From the NCBI RefSeq assembly GCF_018131015.1, contig NZ_JAFCJJ010000024.1, positions 30,480 through 94,479 on the forward strand: a DNA stretch of 64,000 nt, given 5' to 3'. Numbering within the stretch: the stretch's first letter is position 1; each line of letters begins with the position of its first letter. Position numbers and translations under genes: made by a program. The notes under the pieces are model-generated. The model worked only from the letters and a program-made list of their open reading frames with translations. It was not told the origin of the DNA and made no database searches. The stretch comes from Bradyrhizobium diazoefficiens. GTDB taxonomy: Bacteria; Pseudomonadota; Alphaproteobacteria; Rhizobiales; Xanthobacteraceae. Positions 19,069-27,921 of the stretch are shown piece after piece.

Positions 19069-20859
19069 TCATGCCCCCCGATACCAGTCCTGGATGTTGT
19101 CGGTCCGGTTGGCCCAGCCCGAGACGACCGGCTGCAGCGTGTTGGAGCAGGCATCCACCGTAAGGCGGTGCATCACCGGGATGAACACCGTGTCCTGCCA
19201 TAACATGTCGTTGCACTTGATGTAGAGCACGGCGCGCTTGACCAGGTCGGTCTCGACTTCGGCCGCGGCAATCGCCGCATCATAGTCCTTGTTGACATAA
19301 CGCGGATAATTCTGGCCCTGCCACTTGTTCTCCTTGGTGGCAACGTTGGCCGAGATGTACCGCCTCATGTGAAGAGCGGGATCCGGCTGGGTCATCGGGA
19401 TCTGGAATTCCTCGATGTCGGCGTAGAACTTGGAATAGGTGTCGGGGTTGGCGACGTCGGAGGAGAAGAAGACGGAGGCCACGACCGATTTCAACTCCAC
19501 GTCGATGCCGGCCTTCTGGCAGGCCTGCTTGACGATGGCCTGGGTCTTCTGACGCGGACCGTTGGTCGAGGTTTGATAGAGAAGCTTGAACTTCTTTCCG
19601 TCCTTCTCCCGGATGCCGTCGGCGCCGACTTTCCAGCCGGCCTCGTCCAGCAGCTTCGACGCCTTTTCGACGCTGAACTCCCAGGTCGTGTTCTTGGAGA
19701 CGAATTTCTCGGGTCCGTTGAGATAGTTGGCCGTGGTGCGTCCGGCGCGGCCATAGATCGCCTTCTTGACGGCCTCGCGATCGACCAGCAGAGCAAGCGC
19801 CTGGCGTACCTTGGGATCGGAGAGGATCGGGTGCTTTGTCTTCATCGACGAGCGTTCGCCGTCGACCTCGGTGTTGGGATCCGTGAAATTGACTGCGATG
19901 AACTCGATGTCACCGCCCACGGCATAGGTGGTCTTGCCCTTGCCGCCCTTCTCCAGGCGCAGCAGCACGTCGTCTTCCACCTGGATGTTCCAGCCGAAAT
20001 CGTACTCGCCGGTCTGGATCACCGCGCGCGCAGCCGAGACGGCGTCACCGCCGCCCTTCATCTCGATCGTGTCGAAATGCGGACGGTTCGGCATGTGGTA
20101 GTCGGGGTAGAGTTCACCGCGGATCACGTCACCCGGCTTGAACTCGACGAACTTGTAGGGACCGGTGCCGACCGGCGCCAGATTGTTCGGCGCCTCCCGC
20201 GATTTTCCACCCTTGTAGTCCGCAAACAGATGCTTCGGGAGGATGCAGCCATAGGCGCCGACGAACGCATTGGCCCAGAACGGCGTGGGATTCTTGAACA
20301 GGATGCGGATGGTGAGGTCATTCACCTTTTCCACGGTCATGTCGGCGTAGGTCGAGATCGACACGGCGGCCGTGGCAGGGTCGCTGGCATATTCAAAGGT
20401 GAAGACGAGATCGTCGGCGGTCAGGGGCTTGCCGTCGTGCCATTTGACGCCGGGCTTGATCTTCCAGGTCACCGACTTGGCGTCGGCAGCCAGGCCCCCG
20501 TTCTGGATCGACGGGATTTCCGCGGCAAGAATGGGATTGAGGTTGCCTTCGACGTCCCAGCTCGCGAGCGGCTCGTAGAACAGGCGGGAGCCGTCCTGAT
20601 CCTTGGTGCCGGTGGCGAAATGCGGGTTGAGCAGCGTCGGCCCCTGCCACCACAGCAGCTTCAGCGGACCGCCGCCGCCGCGCTTGGTCGGAGGATAGGG
20701 GCTCGGGCTCTGCGCCATGGCAACGCCGCCGAGCGCGAGGATCTGGTTGGCCAGGGGCGCGGTGAGGCCGACAGCAGCCAAGCGCTGGATGAAGGCGCGG
20801 CGATCCATCCGCCCGTCCTTCACCTGGCCGATCATCGAACGCAATTCTTTGTCCAGCAT
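19069..20859 (-). CDS. Peptide-type ABC transporter substrate-binding protein (SBP family 5)
   Basis: 596 residues from the ATG at 20859, which has GGGGACA just upstream; in-frame ATGs at 20883 and 21039 are possible but lack support. A Tat-like signal (DRRAFIQRLAAVGLTAPLAN, cleavage after VAMAQS) follows a 25-residue cytoplasmic lead. The mature protein has the family-5 layout: WKIKPGVKWHDGKPLTADDL near 150 and NNLAPVGTGPYKFVEFKPGD. It delivers a peptide-like or polyamide solute to DppBCDF. The M20 hydrolase encoded just upstream suggests an acylated or amide-linked amino acid as substrate. Confidence 0.9.
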   Translation of the reverse strand: MLDKELRSMIGQVKDGRMDRRAFIQRLAAVGLTAPLANQILALGGVAMAQSPSPYPPTKRGGGGPLKLLWWQGPTLLNPHFATGTKDQDGSRLFYEPLASWDVEGNLNPILAAEIPSIQNGGLAADAKSVTWKIKPGVKWHDGKPLTADDLVFTFEYASDPATAAVSISTYADMTVEKVNDLTIRILFKNPTPFWANAFVGAYGCILPKHLFADYKGGKSREAPNNLAPVGTGPYKFVEFKPGDVIRGELYPDYHMPNRPHFDTIEMKGGGDAVSAARAVIQTGEYDFGWNIQVEDDVLLRLEKGGKGKTTYAVGGDIEFIAVNFTDPNTEVDGERSSMKTKHPILSDPKVRQALALLVDREAVKKAIYGRAGRTTANYLNGPEKFVSKNTTWEFSVEKASKLLDEAGWKVGADGIREKDGKKFKLLYQTSTNGPRQKTQAIVKQACQKAGIDVELKSVVASVFFSSDVANPDTYSKFYADIEEFQIPMTQPDPALHMRRYISANVATKENKWQGQNYPRYVNKDYDAAIAAAEVETDLVKRAVLYIKCNDMLWQDTVFIPVMHRLTVDACSNTLQPVVSGWANRTDNIQDWYRGA

Positions 20860-21118
20860 GGTTGTCCCCGTCTGGTTCTCTCTCATGGATGCAGGCGACC
20901 GCCTGGGACGGCCGCCGGGTTTGGCGGCAGTAGATGGCACACTGAATGGGCCACGCGTCAACTGCGACTGTGTGTATGCAAACGGTGTTCTGGCTGTCCG
21001 TTGGGCAAAATCGCGTTCCACAGCCCAAGCGGTCGGCAATCCGGCGTTAAAACGCGCCGGAATCCGCGCTGCACTGCGAAAAATTTGTTCGCCAGATCAG
21101 ACGAAAGTATCGAGGCCG

Positions 21119-22537
21119 CTACGCCACGGACATGTTCAGCGGCGGCGCGACATGGTCAGGCAGCGGACAGACATAGGGCGTCCTGGCCGTCCGCTTTTTC
21201 AGGTCGGCCTGCGCGGCCTTGATCAGATCCGGCTCCGTCAGCGCCTTGATGCCGAGGCCTGCCATCGCCTTGGCCGCCTGCACCATCGCCTTGTGGGCAT
21301 GCGCGCTCTTGCCCTGCGCCACCACCTGCCAGGTGTGGAACGGCGTGCCGATTGCAACCGTCGGTGCGTGGACCTGCACTGTCGGCACCACCCAGCTGAC
21401 GTCTCCGACATCGGTCGATCCGACCAGTGGATTGCGCTTGGCATCGAGCGGCACCAGGAAGTCCGCCAGCGGCCGGTCGGTCGGCTCCATGCCGATCGCG
21501 TAATAGACCGAGGCGATGTCCTTGTCGCTCAGCGTTCCGCGTATCTGCGCGGCGAAGCTCTTGTCCGCGTCGTCGAAATGCGGTGGTCCGAGCTCTTCCA
21601 TGACCCGGTGCAGGGCCTGCTCGAGCGGCGCGTTCGGCAGGATGTTGGAGACCGCGGAGATGATCTTCATCTCGACCCTGGTTTCCGTCATCAGCGCCGC
21701 ACCTTGCGCGATCTTGCCGACGCGCTCGACCAGCTCGTTCATGCCGGGGAGATCGCGGGCGCGGATCGAATAGCGCACCCGCGCATGGGCCTGCACCACG
21801 TTGGGCGCGATGCCGCCGGTGTCGAGCAGCGCGTAATGCACGCGGGCGTCGCTCGGCATGTGCTCGCGCATGTAGTTCACGCCGACATTCATCAATTCGA
21901 CCGCATCGAGCGCGGAGCGGCCGAGATGCGGCGATGCCGCCGCGTGCGATGTGCGGCCGGTGAAGATGAAGTCGGCGCGGGTATTGGCGAGCGAGGGGGT
22001 CACCGCGACTTCCCAGAAACTGTTCGGATGCCAAGTGATGGCGATGTCGGCGTCCTCGAAGGCGCCGGATCGCACCATGAACGCCTTGGCGGCACCGCCT
22101 TCTTCCGCGGGGCAGCCGTAATAGCGGACGCGGCCGGGCACGCCGCTCGCGGCAAGCCAGTCCTTCACCGCGGTCGCGGCGAGCAGCGCCGCGGAGCCGA
22201 GCAGATTGTGCCCGCAGCCGTGGCCGTGGCCGCCCGCCTCGATCGGACGAGGCTCGGCAACGCCCGCCTCCTGGCTGAGTCCCGGTAGCGCGTCATATTC
22301 GCCCATGAAGGCGATGACCGGTCCGCCCTCGCCCCACTCGCCCATCAGCGCGGTCGGGATGCCGGCGACGTTCTCGGTGATGCGGAAACCCTGATGGCGC
22401 AGCTCGGCGCGATGCTCGGCGGCGGACCGCGCCTCGGTGTAGCACACCTCGGGCATGCCCCAGACCCTGTCGCTGAGATCGATGAAGCGCGCCTTGATTG
22501 TGTCGACGGCTCGCCAGATGTCGCTGCGGTTATCCAT
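21119..22537 (-). CDS. M20-family amidohydrolase/peptidase (AbgB-like)
   Basis: 472 residues. Metal-ligand motifs are visible: GHGHGCGHNLLGSAALLAAT (His/Cys pair), EEGGAAKAF (catalytic and ligand Glu), a His ligand in ITWHPNSF, and the dimerisation/lid domain from about 190 to 310. A late His occurs in IGTPFHTWQ. These features fit the AbgB/aminoacylase (N-acyl amino acid amidohydrolase) branch of M20. It is transcribed ahead of the peptide-binding protein (260 bp gap) and probably hydrolyses what that transporter imports; this coupling is inferred from gene order. Confidence 0.88.
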   Translation of the reverse strand: MDNRSDIWRAVDTIKARFIDLSDRVWGMPEVCYTEARSAAEHRAELRHQGFRITENVAGIPTALMGEWGEGGPVIAFMGEYDALPGLSQEAGVAEPRPIEAGGHGHGCGHNLLGSAALLAATAVKDWLAASGVPGRVRYYGCPAEEGGAAKAFMVRSGAFEDADIAITWHPNSFWEVAVTPSLANTRADFIFTGRTSHAAASPHLGRSALDAVELMNVGVNYMREHMPSDARVHYALLDTGGIAPNVVQAHARVRYSIRARDLPGMNELVERVGKIAQGAALMTETRVEMKIISAVSNILPNAPLEQALHRVMEELGPPHFDDADKSFAAQIRGTLSDKDIASVYYAIGMEPTDRPLADFLVPLDAKRNPLVGSTDVGDVSWVVPTVQVHAPTVAIGTPFHTWQVVAQGKSAHAHKAMVQAAKAMAGLGIKALTEPDLIKAAQADLKKRTARTPYVCPLPDHVAPPLNMSVA

Positions 22538-22820
22538 GCTTCGGTCCGTGATCCCTGGTCAAACGAAGCGACAATGGTTAGCAGCTTCGTCGCACCACGC
22601 CTAGCACCGCGCCGGACATCAGCCATGCGGCCGATGCCGGATCGAGCGACGGCCCGATCTTTGCGCACCGTTCCTGTCATAATCGACAGTTTCGCACGAC
22701 GATTATCCGGAATAGTTGGAGGTCCAGTCTTTCAAGACGGCCGTCCCGGGCCTAAATTGCAATTGCTTCGCGCAGTTGTCGCGATGCAATGGGCCGCGTT
22801 CGCGAGATCAGGAGAACTCC

Positions 22821-23792
22821 ATGGCCGCGCTGACCGAATGGAGAGTGCCGCCGGCCAATCAGCCGCGCGCGAGCGACTACGGCTTCGACCTCGACCGCGC
22901 GCTCGAGTCCGTCGTCGGCCTGCACGCGATCATCCCGCCCGACGCCTTCAGCGCCGAGACGCTGGGCACCGAGCGCGCCGGCAACGGCGTCGTGATCGAT
23001 GACGGGCTGGTGCTCACCATCGGCTATCTCATCACCGAAGCGGAATCGGTGTGGCTGCACCTCGCCGACGGACGCGTGGTGGAAGGACATGTGCTCGGCT
23101 TCGATTCCGTCAGCGGCTTCGGACTGGTGCAGGCGCTCGGACAGCTGGACGTCGCCCCGCTGCCGCTCGGCTCGTCGGCGGCGGCCCGGACCGGCGACCG
23201 CGTCGTGGTCGGCGGCGCCGGCGGGCGGACGCGCTCGGTGGCAAGCCAGATCGTGGCGAAGCAGGAATTCGCCGGTTACTGGGAGTATCTGCTCGACGAG
23301 GCGCTGTTCACCTATCCCGCCCACCCGAACTGGGGCGGCACCGGACTGATCAACGAGCGCGGCGAGTTGATCGGCATCGGCTCGCTGCAACTCGAGCGTG
23401 AGCGCGACGGCAAGGCCGAGCATGTCAACATGATCGTGCCGATCGATCTCCTGAAGCCGATCCTCGACGACCTGCGCAGGTTCGGTCGCGTCAACAAGCC
23501 GGCAAGGCCCTGGCTCGGGCTTTACTCCACCGAGATCGACAACCGCGTCGTGGTGATCGGGATCTCCGCCACCGGTCCGGCCGCCCGCGCCGAGTTGAAG
23601 ACCGGCGACGTCATCCTCGCGGTCGACGGCGAGAAGGTGACGAGCCAGACGGCTTTCTACAAAAAGATGTGGGCGCTCGGCGCCGCCGGCGTCGACGTGC
23701 CGCTCACCGTGCATCATGAAGGCGTCACATTCGACGTCACGGTGACGTCGACCGACCGCTTCAAGCTCCTGAAGCAGCCCAAGCTGCATTGA
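22821..23792 (+). CDS. Trypsin-fold/PDZ protein lacking the catalytic triad (DegP-like pseudoprotease)
   Basis: 323 residues from ATG 22821, which has AGGAGAACTCC in front. The fold is that of DegP/HtrA: a trypsin-like domain (about 25-215) and one PDZ domain (230-315, with GPAARAELKTGDVILAVDG). All three catalytic positions are changed. GNGVVIDDGLVLTIGYLI has Tyr69 where NNHV has His. DSVSGFGLVQ has Gly99 at the Asp position. NWGGTGLINERGELIGIG has Trp171 where GNSGG has Ser. There is no signal peptide, so it is probably cytoplasmic. A non-catalytic peptide-binding or chaperone role is inferred. The esterase gene starts 21 bp downstream. Confidence 0.82.
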   Translation: MAALTEWRVPPANQPRASDYGFDLDRALESVVGLHAIIPPDAFSAETLGTERAGNGVVIDDGLVLTIGYLITEAESVWLHLADGRVVEGHVLGFDSVSGFGLVQALGQLDVAPLPLGSSAAARTGDRVVVGGAGGRTRSVASQIVAKQEFAGYWEYLLDEALFTYPAHPNWGGTGLINERGELIGIGSLQLERERDGKAEHVNMIVPIDLLKPILDDLRRFGRVNKPARPWLGLYSTEIDNRVVVIGISATGPAARAELKTGDVILAVDGEKVTSQTAFYKKMWALGAAGVDVPLTVHHEGVTFDVTVTSTDRFKLLKQPKLH

Positions 23793-23812
23793 TCCCGGCC
23801 GAGGACGCGACA

Positions 23813-24877
23813 ATGACCGAGGCCGTGGTGGACGACATCGTGGCCGTGCTGCCGCCTTTGCTCAATGCGCTGGACGCGCTCGGCTTCGTCGCCCGGCATC
23901 TGCATCCCCCTGCTTTCGGCTCCATCATGAACGCGATCGGGACGCCCGACGCGGCGCTGCAAGCGGCGCGCGCAGCGATCGGCGCTTGGCCCGACCAGTT
24001 CGCAGGCCTGCGCACCCGGCTGGACCGGGCCTGTGACGAGACCCTCGCCGCGTTCGCCGCCTTGCGCGAGGTCGAACGCGGCAACGGCGATCTGGTCGCG
24101 GTGTTCCGCGCGCTGCGCCACACGCCGCGCGCGCTGGAAGCGCTGTATCCGCTCTCAAGCCAATTTCCGCCGGTGAGCAGCTTCTTCCTCAATAACGCCA
24201 GGCGCGGGGACGAGGACTTGCTGGCGCGGATCGAGACGGGGGCAGGCGAGCACACCGGCATCTTCCATGACCCCAACGAGCCCCGCGGCGGCTTCTCGGT
24301 CTACGTCCCCGAATATTACACGCCCGACCGTGCATGGCCCCTGGTGATGGCGCTGCATGGCGGCAGCGGCAACGGCCGCGGCTTTCTGTGGAGCTGGCTG
24401 CGTGACGCCCGTGGTCTCGGCGCGATCCTGGTGGCGCCGACCGCGACGGGGTCGACCTGGGCGCTGATGGGCGACGATACCGACACGCCAAACCTCATGC
24501 GCATCCTCGAAACCGTGCGCAGCCGCTGGAGCGTCGATTCCTCGCGCCTGCTGCTGACCGGCATGAGCGACGGCGGCACCTTCTGCTATGTCAGCGGGCT
24601 CGACAGCGCCTCGCCCTTCACGCATCTCGCGCCGGTGTCGGCAACCTTCCATCCGCTGATGGCGGAGATGGCCGACGCCCGGCGCATGCAGGGCCTGCCC
24701 ATCTTCATCACCCACGGCAAGCTCGACTGGATGTTTCCGGTGCAGACCGCGCGCCAGACCCAGGCCGCGCTCTCGGCCGCCGGCGCCGACGTGACCTATC
24801 GCGAAATCGACGACCTCAGCCACGCCTATCCGCGCGAGATCAACGCCGAACTGCTGCAATGGCTGAACGGGGGATGA
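23813..24877 (+). CDS. Alpha/beta-hydrolase, phospholipase/carboxylesterase or PHB-depolymerase type
   Basis: 354 residues from ATG 23813 (GAGGA upstream; a TTG at 23789 is the only earlier start). The first 140 residues are helical and unrecognised. The hydrolase core then has VMALHGGSGNGRGF (oxyanion hole), LTGMSDGGTFCYVSG (nucleophile Ser in G-M-S-D-G), HGKLDWMFPV (acid) and DDLSHAYP (His), so the triad is complete. It is closely spaced with the pseudoprotease and probably co-transcribed. The substrate is unknown. Confidence 0.8.
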   Translation: MTEAVVDDIVAVLPPLLNALDALGFVARHLHPPAFGSIMNAIGTPDAALQAARAAIGAWPDQFAGLRTRLDRACDETLAAFAALREVERGNGDLVAVFRALRHTPRALEALYPLSSQFPPVSSFFLNNARRGDEDLLARIETGAGEHTGIFHDPNEPRGGFSVYVPEYYTPDRAWPLVMALHGGSGNGRGFLWSWLRDARGLGAILVAPTATGSTWALMGDDTDTPNLMRILETVRSRWSVDSSRLLLTGMSDGGTFCYVSGLDSASPFTHLAPVSATFHPLMAEMADARRMQGLPIFITHGKLDWMFPVQTARQTQAALSAAGADVTYREIDDLSHAYPREINAELLQWLNGG

Positions 24878-24883
24878 AAATCG

Positions 24884-25454
24884 TCACAGGAGACCCCGCT
24901 TGAGTGACACGTCGGGTAAAACACCCACGCGGTCCCGGGCCTCGCGCAGAATCTGCCGATCGGCAGCGCTCAGCCTGCGAAGGTCTCCATCGTCAAAAAA
25001 GCCTATGGCGCGCAGCACCTGCGCGGGCTCTCCGCCGAACATTTCCGAGTGTCGCCTTGAGCTTGGTGGCCAGCAAGTCCTCGAGCGAGGCCACGAGGAT
25101 CGTTCCGTCGGTCGTCTGGTTGGGGTCATTGACCCGACCAAACCCGATGCGTCCAAAAAAGGAAATCTTCACGGGGCCCGATGGCATATCGGCCGAGACC
25201 ACCAGCGTATTGGGCGCGTCCAGAAGGATGGCGGCGCCGTCAACGAAGCCGAACTGCGTACGAACATCTTCCTTGTTCAGCGGAGCTGAGCAAAAGAAGT
25301 CGAAATCGAGCGACTCCCGATGTCCCAGTTGAAGCGCGATGGCCGTTCCACCGTAGAGGACGAATTGCAGGTCCAGTGAAGGCGCAAGTAACGGCCAAAT
25401 TTCCCGCTGAGCGGCAGGCAGGATCGACAGTTTCGGCTCAAAGCGGCGCAACAT
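24884..25454 (-). pseudogene. Decayed AbiEii-type nucleotidyltransferase (internal deletion and frameshift)
   Basis: From ATG 25454 the protein reads FVLYGGTAIALQLGHRESLD with FDFF after it, the nucleotidyltransferase motif of the AbiEii/AbiGii toxin family, down to LEDLLATKLKATL. The frame then runs into nonsense and stops at 24993. The family C-terminus (GGEPAQVLRAIGFFDDGDL) is present in another frame, ending at 24884. The stretch of about 25 residues normally between these parts (the KDYRDI region) is missing. So a deletion near 25050-25065 also shifted the frame, and the toxin is probably inactive. It overlaps the small partner gene by 17 bp. Confidence 0.7.
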
Positions 25455-25752
25455 CGAACGCCCTTCGTGGCGCCTTGTCCGGCAGCGCCGCGCCCGTCGC
25501 GAATGACAGGCGACCGCGCCAGAACTCCCAGGAGCGATCGCTGAACCAGCCTGGCTCGGCACGTAACATGACGCCCCCGAGAGCCGCATGGCCTAGCGCC
25601 GCCTCCAGTTGGAGAATGTCGTCGTACGTCCCGAGGTTCATCACTTGAGCGACGATACGATCCTCGGAGAACGGTAAGCCGTCGACCGACTCCCACCAGA
25701 GATATCTGCGGCCGAGCTCGTCTAATAGGCTTTTGACGTCGTTGGCTGTCAT
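25438..25752 (-). CDS. Small protein upstream of the AbiEii-type remnant
   Basis: 104 residues, acidic, with no membrane segment. It has MTANDVKSLLDELGRRYLWW at the start and MNLGTYDDILQLEAALG in the middle. I do not recognise a named domain. Its stop overlaps the start of the AbiEii-type gene by 17 bp, the arrangement of a two-gene toxin-antitoxin or linked pair. It may be the partner or antitoxin of that protein. Its frame is intact although the partner is broken. Confidence 0.6.
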   Translation of the reverse strand: MTANDVKSLLDELGRRYLWWESVDGLPFSEDRIVAQVMNLGTYDDILQLEAALGHAALGGVMLRAEPGWFSDRSWEFWRGRLSFATGAALPDKAPRRAFDVAPL

Positions 25753-25894
25753 TTGTCGAAAGTATAGCGAATCTGCCTGCCGTAATCCACGGCCACTGGC
25801 CCGGTCCGGCCCAACCCAGCATCTCGATCCTGCGTGGATGCAGCGGGAACCGTCCTTTGCGATCCACGTTATCTGCTGTCACCGGAGGTTCGCC

Positions 25895-26101
25895 ATGCAG
25901 ACTTTTTTCGGAATGATTTTGGGCGCACTGCTGCTGGGCTTTGGCGTGTACATCTATGACTCCATGCAGACGTCGTCGGTCGCCAATGGCGAGGTCGCGG
26001 CCACCCATCGCACCATCGTGAACTGGGATGTTGCGAAGGCCGACTGGGATGCGCTGCGCGATCGCGCGCACAAGGACTGGGTCCGGATCTCGTCGAAGTA
26101 A
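25895..26101 (+). CDS. Small membrane-anchored protein
   Basis: 68 residues from ATG 25895 with GGAGGTTCGCC directly in front, a strong ribosome site. One N-terminal helix (FFGMILGALLLGFGVYIYDS) is followed by a soluble tail rich in Trp and Asp (NWDVAKADWDALRDRAHKDW). A hairpin terminator follows. No function recognised; similar short anchored proteins are common in rhizobial genomes. Confidence 0.7.
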   Translation: MQTFFGMILGALLLGFGVYIYDSMQTSSVANGEVAATHRTIVNWDVAKADWDALRDRAHKDWVRISSK

Positions 26102-26121
26102 CGACGCCATATCACGAACGG

Positions 26122-26155
26122 GGCGCCGTCGCGGATCCGCGGCGGCGCCTTTGTA
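26122..26155 (+). terminator. Rho-independent terminator
   Basis: GGCGCCG and CGGCGCC arms, with an inner CGCGGATCCGCG pairing and one mismatch, followed by TTTGT. It lies 20 bp after the stop of the 68-residue membrane protein and may also separate it from the convergent DsbA gene. Confidence 0.65.
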
Positions 26156-26176
26156 TTGGCAACGATCAGCGTGGGC

Positions 26177-26839
26177 TCACTTCATCCCAGCCTTGCGGGC
26201 GTCGGCGATGACCTGCTCGAACTCGGTCATGCTGAGCACGCCGGGCACGCGATATTTTCCGACGATGAAGGACGGCGTGCCGCGGAAGCCGAAGGCCTCG
26301 GCCTGGTCGTTGTTCCGCTTCAGGATCGCATCGATGACCTTGGCGCGGCCGGCGAGATCGCGCTTCAGGCGATCCATGTCGATGCCGGCAGCCGCGACCA
26401 GTTCGTTGACGCGCGGCTCGGTCAGGCGCGAGCTGACGCCGATCAAGGCGTCATGGGCCTGATGGTATTTGTCCTGGAAACGGGCCGCGAGCGCGATCCG
26501 CGCCGCCGTGACCGAGACCGGACCGAGGATCGGCCAGTCCTTCATCACCAGCCGGACTTTGCCGTCGTCCTGAACCACCTGCCGCAGTTCGGGCTCGAGC
26601 TTGCGGCAATAGGGACAGTTGTAGTCGGACCATTCCACGATGGTGATGTCGCCTTGCGGATTGCCGGCGACGGGGGTGTCGGGATCGCGCAGCACCCTGG
26701 ATTCAGTCAGCACCTCGTCATCGTCGACCGCCGCGCGCGCCGGCACGATGCCGCCGGCCGCGAGCGCGCCGGCCCCCAACAGGGTCAAGGCCGCACGCCG
26801 TGTCGGCACCGGGCCGCTGTCATTCCTGGATTTGGTCAT
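26177..26839 (-). CDS. DsbA-family thiol:disulfide oxidoreductase
   Basis: 220 residues. A Tat-like signal (TRRAALTLLGAGALAAGG, cleavage near ARA) is followed by a thioredoxin fold with the active site CPYC in WSDYNCPYCRKLEPEL, and the cis-Pro loop FGFRGTPSFIVG. The domain resembles the DsbA/Com1-like group. It acts in the periplasm on protein disulfides. DsbB is encoded about 4 kb away (30708-31247), a likely electron partner though not adjacent. Confidence 0.88.
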   Translation of the reverse strand: MTKSRNDSGPVPTRRAALTLLGAGALAAGGIVPARAAVDDDEVLTESRVLRDPDTPVAGNPQGDITIVEWSDYNCPYCRKLEPELRQVVQDDGKVRLVMKDWPILGPVSVTAARIALAARFQDKYHQAHDALIGVSSRLTEPRVNELVAAAGIDMDRLKRDLAGRAKVIDAILKRNNDQAEAFGFRGTPSFIVGKYRVPGVLSMTEFEQVIADARKAGMK

Positions 26840-26943
26840 ATCTAGTCCCGTTTCGGTCCCATCGCCATCAATACGGCCCGGGACCGGGATTCGTTACCGA
26901 CCATATAGGCGGCCACGGCGGCAAAGTCATCGCGCGCCTGCGG

Positions 26944-27417
26944 TTAGGCCTGGACCGTCGTCCGCGCCTGCGCAGCGGCTTGAGGCAACATGGCCATCAG
27001 CGTTCCCGTCATGGTGGCGATCAGCGTCGTCTTGCCGGCGTTCTCGGCATAGGCCCTGGCCTCGCAAAAGGTCAGCGTGCGGCCCGGCTTCACCACCTCG
27101 GCCATGAAGATGAAGCGCTCGCCGCGGGCGGGCGCAAGCAGCGAGGTCTTGAACTCGACGGTGAGAATCCCGGCTTCGCGCGGCATCAGGGTGAAGGCGG
27201 CGACGCCGCAGGCATTGTCCAGCCCCGCCGTGATGATGCCGGCATGAACAAAGCCGTTCTGCTACGTGAAGGCGGATGAATAGGGCATCGCCAGTTCGAC
27301 CTCGCCCGGCGCGAGGCGGACGATCGCGATGCCGAGCGTGCGCATCGCCGGCTGGCCATCGAACAGCGCGGTGGCGGCTGCGCGGTAGTCCGGGTTCTTC
27401 GGCTCGAGCGCGCCCAC
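26944..27417 (-). pseudogene. PaaI-type hotdog thioesterase with an in-frame amber codon
   Basis: From GTG 27417 the frame reads EPKNPDYRAAATALFDGQPA and APGEVELAMPYSSAFT, meets TAG at 27262-27264, then continues in the same frame as QNGFVHAGIITAGLDNACGV and on to 26944. The second part has the hotdog motif with His-Ala-Gly and Asp. The codon at the stop is one change from CAG (Gln), which fits at this position. About 157 residues if read through, the normal size for a PaaI-type acyl-CoA thioesterase. It follows another thioesterase gene by 4 bp, so the two were an operon. Nonsense mutation or sequence error. Confidence 0.78.
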
Positions 27418-27421
27418 GGCT

Positions 27422-27850
27422 TCAGGCCTCGACCGGCTCTGCGAGATGCCGCATGGCGGCCTCGCGGATCGCATCCGCGAACGGCGCCGACTTGCGCTGC
27501 TTGCGGTCCATATGCACGCCGGTGATCTCGCAATATGCCGCGATCTCGCCGGTCTCGGCATTGGTCATGTCGTGCCGGAAGCGGATCGATTTTTCGCGGA
27601 CCTCCAGCAGGTGGCTGCGGATCTCGACGATGTCGCCAGCGAGCAGCTCGCGCTTGTAGGTGATATTCTGCTGCACCGCGGCCATGCCGCGGCCGGAGGC
27701 GCGCAAATAGCTCGGCGTCAGCCCGAGCCGGGCGAACAGATTCCAGTTGGCCTCGTCGAACTTGCCGACATACCACATGATGTTCATGTGACCGACGTGG
27801 TCGCACTGCCACGGATAGACCGTGCCGCGATAGGTCGCCTCCTGCTCCAT
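27422..27850 (-). CDS. Hotdog-fold acyl-CoA thioesterase (4-hydroxybenzoyl-CoA thioesterase type)
   Basis: 142 residues from ATG 27850, with AGGGAGGAATTGGCG directly before it; an earlier in-frame ATG at 27925 would run through the operator region and is unlikely. The motif YPWQCDHVGHMNIMWYVGKF has the Asp used by the 4HBT group, and the hotdog helix follows. It hydrolyses an acyl- or aroyl-CoA in the cytoplasm. It is divergent from a TetR regulator, with two matching palindromes between them, so acyl-CoA- or ligand-controlled expression is likely. Confidence 0.85.
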   Translation of the reverse strand: MEQEATYRGTVYPWQCDHVGHMNIMWYVGKFDEANWNLFARLGLTPSYLRASGRGMAAVQQNITYKRELLAGDIVEIRSHLLEVREKSIRFRHDMTNAETGEIAAYCEITGVHMDRKQRKSAPFADAIREAAMRHLAEPVEA

Positions 27851-27886
27851 CGCCAATTCCTCCCTGGCCTTTTGCTTCCTTGATTG

Positions 27887-27906
27887 TTGATACGGTAGCG
27901 TATCAA
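27887..27906. promoter_or_regulatory. Operator 1 of the TetR/thioesterase intergenic region
   Basis: Perfect palindrome TTGATACGGTAGCGTATCAA (8-bp arms around GTAG). It sits 37 bp upstream of the thioesterase ATG, in its promoter region. Probable binding site for the divergently encoded TetR protein. Confidence 0.7.
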
Positions 27907-27921
27907 CAGCTTTCCGCGTTA

